The notes beneath the pieces were generated by a model that saw only the letters and a program-made list of their open reading frames with translations, searched no databases and had not been told where the DNA came from. A DNA stretch of 64,000 nt from Massilimicrobiota sp. An134 (GTDB lineage: Bacteria > Bacillota_I > Bacilli_A > Erysipelotrichales > Coprobacillaceae), in assembly GCF_002160815.1 (NCBI RefSeq), contig NZ_NFLH01000007.1:1-64000 (forward strand), given 5' to 3'. How positions within the stretch are numbered: position 1 is the first letter of the stretch; every line of letters starts with the position of its first letter. A program made the position numbers and the translations under genes. Of this stretch, positions 53,901-62,311 are shown one piece after another.

Positions 53901-56900
53901 TTACCTATCTGTTTCTTTTTGAGTTCTACAAAGCTTTATAATGAAAATCAAACATCCTCCAGCTAATATCAGATAATAAAACATGTGCGTTGCATCTCCT
54001 GTTTTCACAACGACAACTGGAATCTTTTCATTTTCATACTGAAAACTATGCACCTTTCCAATTCCTTCAAGCTGATCATCAATGACAATCTTAACAACTT
54101 CATCAGATAACTGATAACCCTTTGGCGCTTTTGTTTCTTTGACATAAACTGTTTGACCATACTCTAAATTTTCAAAAGTGACAGTCCCTTTTGTTGTATC
54201 AGCCTTTAATGTTTTGAATGGCTTTTGACATTTTTCATCTAAATAAATTGTAAACTCAAAATCATTATGAACAATGTTCTTATGTGTTTGACTATCAACC
54301 TTATTGATCAAAATATCAGTGATAATACGATGATCTGTCATTGTCAGTGACATATCCTGTTTTCCATCAACAGTCAAAGTCACGGACGGAGATGTTTCAT
54401 ATCCTTCTGGTGTTTTGACTTCAACAATTGTATAAGTTTCCCCTACCTTCAATCCTTGCGCATAATGAACTGATCCATCTGTTGTCCATTGATCAATGAT
54501 GTTTTTTGTTTTATTAGACACAATCTGTAATGTCGCACCTTTGACATTATTTCCTAATTCATCTTTCTTTTGAATACCAACTGTTGTATCAATCATTGTG
54601 ATATGCTGATTCTGTTGATCATCAGTGACAGTAAACTCAATATCCTGCGCCAGATTCTTGCCAATTGGTGCTAAATCTTCATGAAGAATATAAGTCTTAC
54701 CTACTATAAGATTATTTATAGTATGACTATCCTTTGTAGAAATCCATTCATCAACAATTTCTTCTGTTTCTTTATCAATGACTTGCATAGATGCACCTTC
54801 AATTTCCTGTCCACCTGCATCCTCTTTTGAGAAAATGACTTTCTTATCTATCATAGATAAATTCATATTTTCATTCTCTTTCACAGTAAACTGTATTTCA
54901 TTAGCCATTGCAAATCCATCTGGTGTTTTGATTTCTCGAAGGATATATGTTTGACCAACAATAAGTCCTTCAGCGTGATGAACACTTCCGTCAGTTACCC
55001 ATTGGTCAACAATATTTTTGGTCTTATCACTGACAATCTGAAGAGTCGCTCCTTGAACAGCGTTACCATCTACATCTAATTTATTGACATCCACCTGTGT
55101 ATCTTTCATGACAATTGTCTGTTTGTTTTTTGACATTGTAAACTTCACATCTTTGGCATAAGTATATCCAAGGGGTGTCAAATCTTCACGATAGATATAA
55201 TCCTTTCCAATGACAAGTCCTTTAACGAGATGACCTCTTCCATCACTTGTCCATTGATCAATAATTTCTCCACTTTTAGCATCAATGACAGAATATTCTC
55301 CACCTTTGAGTTCTGTTCCGTTTAAATCCTGTTTAGAGAAATATGTTTCTGTTAGCTTATTCTTCATTGTCTTTTCCACTGTATATTCTTTTGTCGTATT
55401 GTCTTTGATATCAAACTCAAAGATGACTGGTTCATCCAAAAGAACATATCCATCTAACGTTGAAATCTCTTCAACCTTGTATCTGGCACCCGTTGTTCCA
55501 AGTGGTAAATCTTTTAATTCCAGTTTTCCACTTTCATTAATCATATAAATACCATCAGTTGAATTCCCCATAATGACAGAATCACCTTTTTTGTAAATCA
55601 TCTTTCCTGTTGCTGGATCCATAATATCACTATCAGCAGTGACTTTAAACTGTGCTCCACCAACAGCTGTATCTTCCTCTCTTTCAAATTCTTTATGAAG
55701 AATCAAATGTCCTGTTGGTTTTTCATTGATAAATGAAACTTCAATGACAGGTTGATTGTCTTCATCAAAATAGATTTCATCATTATCTGCTGTAATATTC
55801 ACTTGAATATCATCTCCAATAAGGAATCCTTCAGGATTTCTCAATTCTTCGATTGTATATGTTCCTGATTTGACCATATCATCCAGCACAACATATCCAT
55901 TTTCATCTGTTGCCCATTCATCTTTATAAACCATACCAACTTTTTGTTTGACATCATTTCCTTCGCTATCTTTTAACTTAAATGTCGCATGAGATAAAGC
56001 CACTTTCTGTCCATCTTTATCTCTTTTCACAATTTTTAACCATGCCTGAAATGGTGCATTGTTGACCATTCTATATTCAATTTCCTGATCTTCATTAATG
56101 GTAATAAAAAAATCACCAGCAGGATAATAATTTTCTGGTGTTTTTGTTTCCTTTATTTGATAAATACCATAAGGCAGATCAATAGATGTATCTCGTCCCG
56201 TTGAATCTGTCACAAGAACATCATAAGCTCTTGCCTGATCCCATCCATTCTTTTGAACATCTGAGTAAAGCTTGATAGTAAATTCTACACCTGCCAATCC
56301 TTGTGTAATGCCACTTGATCCATCAGTTCCCATTTTGGCAACTTCAAGTTTTCCTTTAATGACTTGTTCTTTAGAAACAACACTTTGTGTGACAACCTGC
56401 TGATTCGAATTTGAAGACGTCAATGTCACTATCTGAGGCCCATCTAATAAATATCCAACACTTGGCTTTGTTTCTTCTACTCGATAGACACCCATTGGTA
56501 AATTAGACCATAAAATTTTTGCCTGATCATTTGTTTTCTTTGTTCCTGTATCACCCCAGACACCATTTCCAACCGACTTTTGAGAGATGATTTCATCTTT
56601 TTTATAAAGCACAGTTCCATCAGATGGATTCAATATATCTTGATTGGCTTTTAAAACATATTCAGCCTCTTTTAAGGTTGCATCACCTTGAGAGATATTC
56701 CCAGTTTCTTTATCCTGTTTCTCTAATTCAATTTTCCCTAGAACTGGTTCATTATAGATTTCAATGGCATAAGTCTTACCATTTTCAGTCACGCTCTGAT
56801 TCTTTTCAAGTGTCGCAATGACATAGTTCTGTGGTGCTTCTTTTTCACGAATCGTATATGTTCCATAATCAAGTAATCCTGTTTTAGCAACACCTTCACT

Positions 56901-58277
56901 ATTTGTAGATATTGTCGCAACTACCTGATTTCCACTTAAGACCTCAAACTTTGTACCTGGTTTCTTAACAACCTCACCTGTTTTTTTGTCCTTTTTCACA
57001 ACCTGAATATAACCCTGTTTCCAGTTATTCGTTTGCGTAAACGAAGCTGTTTGACCAGCTTTTAACTCTACTGAATGGACTGTTGAATCCAAGACAAGAT
57101 GATCTGGAACCTTGATTTCCTGTATATAAATGGTTGTTGGTTGCAGTTTGTCAATCGTAACTGTTCCATCTTTTCCAGTTGTATATGTACCTAGACTTTG
57201 ACTCATGTCTGCATGATAAGAAATTTGAAACTGTACATCAGCAATATTATTACCCTTATTATCTTTTTTAGTAATCTTTAAAGCAGATGCTCCAATCTTA
57301 ATCTTAAAGAAAGCACTTGGCATAGCTTCATCCAATTCTCCTGCAATCGCGACTTTCTGATATCTTTCAGAACTGTCTAAACAAAGCAGCTGTCTTTTAT
57401 TGAGATCAAGACTATTGATTCCAGATACTGTTTTCGTATCATCAAATGAAGCATTCGCTGTGACTTTTAAAACATTCCCATTTTTAACAAACGAAAGCCC
57501 GTTGGCCTTAAAATCATATCTTTCAAGAACCTGATTTTGATCATTCATTTCCATATAATAATGATTGCCATCAAATGCAGTCATTTCATATGTTTTCGCA
57601 AGATTTTCACTCTTTGATGCAAAACTAGGAATCTGCCCCCATGTCTTTAAAATCTGACTATAAGAATCATAGTATGTTTTGACATTGGACTTTGTCGTAG
57701 AGTTAGACCAATTCAAAGAATTATAAACAGAAGTCGCACCACTGGTTGTCACACCTCGATAACTACCATCTGCATTTCTTTCACCAACCATGATTTCCCA
57801 TACAATAATTTGTGCTGCATACCACTGATAGGCATTTCCATTCACTGCTTTTAATGATCCATTTGTATGATATGAAACATTGATCTTTGTTGGTGCTAGA
57901 CTTAGCACTCGACTAATAAGCTTTTCCTTTTCTGACGAACTTAAATGTTTGTTCTTTTGAGCTTCTTCAATAAGCTCAATTGTGTCAGTAGGCGTATACT
58001 GTGTTCCATCATGAACAGCCTTTCCATTCTCTAGACAATAAAAATACTGTCCATTTGTCGTCAGAAGAACCGTCACACCTTCATCATATGAACTGGCCTC
58101 CAAAACAGTTCCATCATTTAGTTTGGATCCAGCTTTTGTGGTGACACCTGCCAGATAATTATAAGTATTCATCTCATATGAAGCTCCATAAACTTCACCT
58201 ATGTTCAACATAAAAATACACGACAACATCAAAAGTATGACTTTCTTTAATTTTATAAAATGCTTATGTTTATCCAT
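53901..58277 (-). CDS. Large surface adhesin: thioester domain, about eleven Cna-B domains, sorting tail
   Basis: A 1458-residue secreted protein. A signal peptide (about 1-32) is followed by a thioester-like domain in which Cys81 (YFYCLENG) and Gln156 (YAAQIIVWE) can form the internal bond used to attach covalently to host surfaces. Then come about eleven Cna-B/SpaA-type domains, each opening with a Lys-rich strand of the type KKDxxG and ending in an E-x-P-x-GY segment that can form Lys-Asn isopeptide links. Domains 8 and 10 are nearly identical. The C-terminus has VVVVKTGD, a hydrophobic helix and KLCRTQKETDR. This is a sortase tail without the usual LPXTG: the Leu-Pro is Val-Val. GGAGG lies 8 bases before the start. 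No sortase gene is nearby. Confidence 0.9.
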   Translation of the reverse strand: MDKHKHFIKLKKVILLMLSCIFMLNIGEVYGASYEMNTYNYLAGVTTKAGSKLNDGTVLEASSYDEGVTVLLTTNGQYFYCLENGKAVHDGTQYTPTDTIELIEEAQKNKHLSSSEKEKLISRVLSLAPTKINVSYHTNGSLKAVNGNAYQWYAAQIIVWEIMVGERNADGSYRGVTTSGATSVYNSLNWSNSTTKSNVKTYYDSYSQILKTWGQIPSFASKSENLAKTYEMTAFDGNHYYMEMNDQNQVLERYDFKANGLSFVKNGNVLKVTANASFDDTKTVSGINSLDLNKRQLLCLDSSERYQKVAIAGELDEAMPSAFFKIKIGASALKITKKDNKGNNIADVQFQISYHADMSQSLGTYTTGKDGTVTIDKLQPTTIYIQEIKVPDHLVLDSTVHSVELKAGQTASFTQTNNWKQGYIQVVKKDKKTGEVVKKPGTKFEVLSGNQVVATISTNSEGVAKTGLLDYGTYTIREKEAPQNYVIATLEKNQSVTENGKTYAIEIYNEPVLGKIELEKQDKETGNISQGDATLKEAEYVLKANQDILNPSDGTVLYKKDEIISQKSVGNGVWGDTGTKKTNDQAKILWSNLPMGVYRVEETKPSVGYLLDGPQIVTLTSSNSNQQVVTQSVVSKEQVIKGKLEVAKMGTDGSSGITQGLAGVEFTIKLYSDVQKNGWDQARAYDVLVTDSTGRDTSIDLPYGIYQIKETKTPENYYPAGDFFITINEDQEIEYRMVNNAPFQAWLKIVKRDKDGQKVALSHATFKLKDSEGNDVKQKVGMVYKDEWATDENGYVVLDDMVKSGTYTIEELRNPEGFLIGDDIQVNITADNDEIYFDEDNQPVIEVSFINEKPTGHLILHKEFEREEDTAVGGAQFKVTADSDIMDPATGKMIYKKGDSVIMGNSTDGIYMINESGKLELKDLPLGTTGARYKVEEISTLDGYVLLDEPVIFEFDIKDNTTKEYTVEKTMKNKLTETYFSKQDLNGTELKGGEYSVIDAKSGEIIDQWTSDGRGHLVKGLVIGKDYIYREDLTPLGYTYAKDVKFTMSKNKQTIVMKDTQVDVNKLDVDGNAVQGATLQIVSDKTKNIVDQWVTDGSVHHAEGLIVGQTYILREIKTPDGFAMANEIQFTVKENENMNLSMIDKKVIFSKEDAGGQEIEGASMQVIDKETEEIVDEWISTKDSHTINNLIVGKTYILHEDLAPIGKNLAQDIEFTVTDDQQNQHITMIDTTVGIQKKDELGNNVKGATLQIVSNKTKNIIDQWTTDGSVHYAQGLKVGETYTIVEVKTPEGYETSPSVTLTVDGKQDMSLTMTDHRIITDILINKVDSQTHKNIVHNDFEFTIYLDEKCQKPFKTLKADTTKGTVTFENLEYGQTVYVKETKAPKGYQLSDEVVKIVIDDQLEGIGKVHSFQYENEKIPVVVVKTGDATHMFYYLILAGGCLIFIIKLCRTQKETDR

Positions 58278-58293
58278 CTTTTTTCCCTCCTTT

Positions 58294-58323
58294 TTAGCTA
58301 AACATAATCGTTTTCGAACACAT
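58294..58323 (-). promoter_or_regulatory. Possible leader peptide before the adhesin
   Basis: A second strong binding sequence (AAAGGAGGTG) lies immediately before a 9-codon ORF (MCSKTIMFS) that ends 17 bases before the adhesin start. Spacing to its ATG is short (2 bases), so translation is uncertain; a GTG 2 bases further on is an alternative start in another frame. Confidence 0.3.
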
Positions 58324-58341
58324 CACCTCCTTTTACATATC

Positions 58342-58368
58342 AAAAAAGACAGGTCATCATCCTGTCTT
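58342..58368 (-). terminator. Hairpin terminator in the adhesin leader
   Basis: AAGACAGG (58346-58353) pairs with CCTGTCTT (58361-58368); the minus strand continues with six T. It lies between azlD, which has its own terminator, and the adhesin gene, so it is either a second stop for azlCD or an attenuator of the adhesin. Confidence 0.75.
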
Positions 58369-58414
58369 AAAACATCTTCCTTATTTTTCATCACCATAAA
58401 ATATCATGAATCAA

Positions 58415-58440
58415 TAAAAAAATTCCATCTAAAATGGAAT
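58415..58440 (-). terminator. Terminator of azlCD
   Basis: ATTCCAT (58422-58428) and ATGGAAT (58434-58440) with seven T on the minus strand; it covers the azlD stop codon. Confidence 0.8.
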
Positions 58441-58740
58441 CAGTATGTGCGCAATGAAACTGCATATAACGGTCACACAGGCAACAAAAACCAGGCCTTT
58501 TTGACGATAAGCGAAGTAAATACCCGCCAGTCCTCCAACCAAAGCACTGCCCATATGTCCAGTTGCATATAGAATGCTTGGAAATGTCAATGCCGATAAA
58601 ACAGCATAAGGCACATAATATAGAAGCGAACGTATAAAACGTGAGTGGATTTCTTTTTTAAAAAACGTCAGTGGCAACATTCTTGGCAAATAGGTCATAA
58701 CGGCCATCACAAAAACAGTCAGTAATAAATAGCTTGACAT
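58429..58740 (-). CDS. azlD: Branched-chain amino acid exporter small subunit AzlD
   Basis: A 103-residue membrane protein with three to four helices and the AzlD features MTYLPRMLPLTFF and LLYYVPYAVLSALTFPSI. It pairs with AzlC to export branched-chain amino acids or related compounds. Its start shares a base with the azlC stop. Confidence 0.93.
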   Translation of the reverse strand: MSSYLLLTVFVMAVMTYLPRMLPLTFFKKEIHSRFIRSLLYYVPYAVLSALTFPSILYATGHMGSALVGGLAGIYFAYRQKGLVFVACVTVICSFIAHILIPF

Positions 58741-59435
58741 TAGACATTCTCCTCAATAGGGTAACGTAAAGCCCCATAGAAAGCTCCCAGTATTGTAGCC
58801 ACAATCAATTGAAATCCACTAGATAATCCTTGAAACAAAGGCACTTCATACATGATTGTTGAAAGAATTGCTGCTATGACTACAACTTCTAATATAGCAC
58901 GTGATTTGGCAGATGCTGGAACAATAATCGCTAAAAACATGCCATATAAAGCCAGCCCCATTGCATTTTGTAAAACAGGTGGCAAAATATTTGTCAGCGT
59001 TTCACCAACAAGTGTACCACTCGTCCATCCAATAATAGGTACCAAAATAAATCCTGCCATAAAAGAAAAAGATAATGTTCCATGTTCTAAAGATGCCAAA
59101 CTAAATGTTTCATCAGTAATTCCAAAAGAAATCACCATTCTTTCCAGCGTTGACATCTTTTGATCAATCTTTTGACTTAAAGATAAAGACATTAAAAAAT
59201 ATCTTGCATTAATCATCAATAATGTTAATGCAGTTTCCATATACGAAGCTTGAGCCAGCATCAAAGATACTCCTGCAAATTGCCCCGATGATGTTAAATT
59301 AGTCAATGAAATCAATGTTGCTAAACCAAATGGTAAACCACTTGAAGCAACAAAAACCCCAAAAGAAAAAGAAACTGGAAAATACCCCAAAGCAATCGGC
59401 AGAGATCTTCTACAGCCTCTTAAAAATTCCTCCAT
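58740..59435 (-). CDS. azlC: Branched-chain amino acid exporter large subunit AzlC
   Basis: A 231-residue membrane protein. The opening RGCRRSLPIALGYFPVSFSFGV and SSGQFAGVSLML, followed by NARYFLMSLSLS, are the AzlC signature. The start at 59435 has GGAGGGG upstream; a longer frame to 59501 overlaps the neighbouring gene without a site. Confidence 0.93.
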   Translation of the reverse strand: MEEFLRGCRRSLPIALGYFPVSFSFGVFVASSGLPFGLATLISLTNLTSSGQFAGVSLMLAQASYMETALTLLMINARYFLMSLSLSQKIDQKMSTLERMVISFGITDETFSLASLEHGTLSFSFMAGFILVPIIGWTSGTLVGETLTNILPPVLQNAMGLALYGMFLAIIVPASAKSRAILEVVVIAAILSTIMYEVPLFQGLSSGFQLIVATILGAFYGALRYPIEENV

Positions 59436-59475
59436 CAAATCCCCTCCATATATTCCTATGATACATGAATCAAAA

Positions 59476-59997
59476 TTACTTATCAAACAAATTTTTTTCA
59501 ATAAATTCGATAATGTCTTCTCTTGATGTTAATACCTGATAAAAAGATTTTCTTAAATCTAATCTTTGGATATCAACTGAACGAATATCACTCAATTGAA
59601 TACGACAATGTGTTATATGTGTATCTGTTTTTATTTTAATATCCTTTTCAAATATAGGATTAGCAGGGGTTGAATCTTTTTTGATAGATGTACATGGAAC
59701 AACAAGCATTTTATATCCCATATCTTTTAAAACATAGCACCAATGTCCATCCATAAGTTCTTTAGGGAAGCCTCGTCCAATATTGAAATATGCCAATTCA
59801 TGAATATGTGGTCTTTTATGTACATGATAGAACGTCTGATTACAGTCGCCATCCTTAACCAAATGACAGTAAAAATACTCTAACTGACTGGTCTGATGTA
59901 ATAATGCATAGCTATATTTTTCTACATCATAAACACCGGATTCTTCTAGTTTTTTTAATGATTTATTCATTTCCAGTAAATTATTACGTATACTCAT
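59476..59997 (-). CDS. Possible PemK/MazF-like protein
   Basis: A 173-residue protein. An N-terminal helical third precedes ELAYFNIGRGFPKELMDGHW and CYVLKDMGYKMLVVPCTSI, an order that resembles the PemK/MazF barrel (a polar strand, then a G-H/W-V-L-x strand, then a V-V-P-x-T/S strand). MazF-like RNases cut mRNA. No antitoxin ORF was found upstream, so it may be a solitary or domesticated member. The GGAGG before the start is part of a 23-base leader shared with the Rpn relic at 35.4 kb. Confidence 0.5.
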   Translation of the reverse strand: MSIRNNLLEMNKSLKKLEESGVYDVEKYSYALLHQTSQLEYFYCHLVKDGDCNQTFYHVHKRPHIHELAYFNIGRGFPKELMDGHWCYVLKDMGYKMLVVPCTSIKKDSTPANPIFEKDIKIKTDTHITHCRIQLSDIRSVDIQRLDLRKSFYQVLTSREDIIEFIEKNLFDK

Positions 59998-60003
59998 AAT
60001 AAC

Positions 60004-60026
60004 CCTCCTATTATATATATACGCAT
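60004..60026 (-). repeat. Leader segment shared with the Rpn relic
   Basis: Twenty-two of 23 bases match 35427-35449. The element spans an AT-rich stretch with a GCGTATA core and ends in the ribosome binding site AGGAGG. Confidence 0.6.
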
Positions 60027-60146
60027 ATTTTTCTCATTTTTCTTTTTTTTAAACAAACTTTTTTTATTTCACATCAAATTTTTATATTTCATATATTATA
60101 ATGGAAACATTTTTAAAATATGAAAACTATTCGATGATGTTTCATG

Positions 60147-60152
60147 TATAAT
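60147..60152 (+). promoter_or_regulatory. Promoter -10 of the glmS transcript
   Basis: TATAAT about 30 bases before the ribozyme; the -35 is not clear. A second TATAAT lies near 60096. Confidence 0.4.
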
Positions 60153-60179
60153 AATATCTATTATTGATGAAGTTACAAA

Positions 60180-60345
60180 AGAAAAGCGCCAGGACTTTAT
60201 ACATATAAAGTTGACGAGGACCAGATTTATCGAAAGATTCGGCGGATGATCTGGAGGTATGATGCTACCTGAACAATGAGCAAAACTAATGAGTGATCAT
60301 TAAACAAATATCATTAGGCATCACTTCATTCAATAATAAAAAATG
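60180..60345 (+). ncRNA. glmS ribozyme (GlcN6P-sensing, self-cleaving)
   Basis: The conserved core is present: AGCGCCAGGACTT, AAGTTGACGAGGA, TTTATCGA, GATTCGGCGGATGA, then a helical 3' part up to about 60345. Cleavage is expected between A60185 and G60186. Glucosamine-6-phosphate triggers cleavage and mRNA decay, so GlmS is feedback-controlled. Confidence 0.97.
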
Positions 60346-60367
60346 AAATTGATGGAGGAAATTTTTT

Positions 60368-62170
60368 ATGTGTGGAATTACTGCTTATTGTGGAAAAGGT
60401 GAAGCTTTGCCTTTTTTAATGCAAGGTTTATCTAAATTGGAGTATCGTGGTTATGACAGTGCAGGTGTCACAACACTTGAAAACAATCAGCTTATCACTG
60501 TCAAATGTAAAGGACGATTAGAAAATTTAGAAAACAAACTAAAAAATCAGCATCTAAGTGGACATGTGGGGATTGGACATACAAGATGGGCAACTCATGG
60601 TGTTCCTTCTAATCTTAATTCTCATCCTCATACCAATCAGGATGAAACAATTGCTTTAGTGCATAATGGGATTATTGAAAATTATCGTGAATTAAAAGAT
60701 GAATTATTAAAAAAAGGATATCAGTTTCAATCTGATACAGATAGTGAAGTTGTTGTTCAACTTCTTGATAGTCTTTATGATGGCAATCTATTAGAAGCAA
60801 CACAAAAAGTATTGGCTCAAATCAAAGGAAGCTATGCTTTGTGTATTCTTTCAACATTAGAACCAGAACACATCATTGTTGCAAAAAAGGACAGCCCTTT
60901 AATTATTGGGAAAACAAAAGATGGTTATGTTGGTGCTAGTGATATTCCAGCCTTATTAGAATATACAAAAGAAGTTTATTTTTTAGAAGATTATGAAATG
61001 GCTGTTTTATCAACTGATCATATTTCATTTTATGATCAACACGGACATCCGATTGAAAAACAAACAACAACTATTCCTTATGATTTAGAAGCAGCTAAAA
61101 AAGATGGTTATGATACTTTTATGTTGAAAGAAATTCATGAACAGCCTCATGTCATTGCTGAAACATTAAGAGGTCGTATCAATCACAATCACATTATTTT
61201 AGATGAATTAAAAGATATTGATTTTTCTCAGTTCAATAAAATCTATCTGGTTGCTTGTGGAACAGCTTATCATGCATCTATGTGTGGTACTCATATTCTT
61301 AAAAAAGTATTAGACATTCCTGTTTTAAGCGAAGTTGCCAGTGAATTTCGTTATGATGATCCTTTTGTAGATGAAAAGACTTTAGCAATCTTTGTTTCTC
61401 AATCTGGAGAAACAGCTGATACCCTAGCCGCTTTACGTCTGGCAAAAGAAAAAAAGGCAACAACAATTGCTATTGCAAATGTATTAGGAAGTACAATTTC
61501 TCGTGATAGTGACTATGTTTTATATACATGTGCGGGTCCTGAGATTGCGGTAGCATCAACGAAGGCTTATACAACACAATTGGTTTTATTGATTCTGTTA
61601 GCTTATTATATTGCTCAACAACTTGGCAAGGACATCAACAAAGAAGTTATTCAACAATTAATGTCTATTCCTCAACATGTAGATACTATTTTAAAGGATG
61701 AAAATCTTTTTGCCCAGTATGCAAAAATGTTGGAAAATCAACATGATGCCTACTTTATTGGTAGAAATTTAGATTATGCCAGTGTCTTAGAAGGTGCTTT
61801 AAAATTAAAAGAAGTGTCATATGTCCATGCTGATGCTTATGTAGCCGGTGAATTAAAACATGGTCCTATTGCTTTAATAGAAAACGATTCTGTTGTTATT
61901 GCAGTAGCTACTCAACCACATATTGCACAAAAAACAATCAGCAATATTCAAGAAACAATGGCCAGAGGAGCACGTGTTATATTACTGACAACTCAAAATA
62001 CGGAAGTGAAAAATGTTCAAAACGTATATGAACTTCCTGATATTGACCCTACTCTTCAGACAATATTGGTTGCTGTTCCTTTACAGCTTATTGCCTACTA
62101 CACAGCATGCATTAAAGGTTGTGATGTTGATAAACCACGTAATCTTGCAAAATCTGTAACTGTCGAATAA
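60368..62170 (+). CDS. glmS: Glutamine-fructose-6-phosphate aminotransferase
   Basis: Makes glucosamine-6-phosphate for peptidoglycan. The 600 residues have an N-terminal glutaminase with catalytic Cys2 (MCGITAY) and HTRWATHG, then two sugar-isomerase domains with VACGTAYHAS, SQSGETADT and the C-terminal KPRNLAKSVTVE. GGAGG precedes the ATG. Controlled by the ribozyme upstream. Confidence 0.98.
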   Translation: MCGITAYCGKGEALPFLMQGLSKLEYRGYDSAGVTTLENNQLITVKCKGRLENLENKLKNQHLSGHVGIGHTRWATHGVPSNLNSHPHTNQDETIALVHNGIIENYRELKDELLKKGYQFQSDTDSEVVVQLLDSLYDGNLLEATQKVLAQIKGSYALCILSTLEPEHIIVAKKDSPLIIGKTKDGYVGASDIPALLEYTKEVYFLEDYEMAVLSTDHISFYDQHGHPIEKQTTTIPYDLEAAKKDGYDTFMLKEIHEQPHVIAETLRGRINHNHIILDELKDIDFSQFNKIYLVACGTAYHASMCGTHILKKVLDIPVLSEVASEFRYDDPFVDEKTLAIFVSQSGETADTLAALRLAKEKKATTIAIANVLGSTISRDSDYVLYTCAGPEIAVASTKAYTTQLVLLILLAYYIAQQLGKDINKEVIQQLMSIPQHVDTILKDENLFAQYAKMLENQHDAYFIGRNLDYASVLEGALKLKEVSYVHADAYVAGELKHGPIALIENDSVVIAVATQPHIAQKTISNIQETMARGARVILLTTQNTEVKNVQNVYELPDIDPTLQTILVAVPLQLIAYYTACIKGCDVDKPRNLAKSVTVE

Positions 62171-62183
62171 AAAACATCAGATT

Positions 62184-62232
62184 CAAATGAACCTTGTTAT
62201 TTGGACATCCTCATAACAGAGGTTCATTTTTA
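62184..62232 (+). terminator. Terminator of glmS
   Basis: AAATGAACCT pairs with AGGTTCATTT, with an inner TTGTTAT/ATAACA stem, followed by T. Confidence 0.8.
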
Positions 62233-62311
62233 TGATTGATTTTGAAAAATAAATCTTTATTCTTCACAAGAAGTTATGAAATTGATATAATAATAATCGA
62301 GGTGATGAATC

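Noticed and set aside
53901-58277. CRISPR-like or microsatellite explanation for the repeats in the adhesin gene
   Set aside because: The repeats are protein domains of about 90-100 residues with diverged DNA, not short spaced direct repeats.
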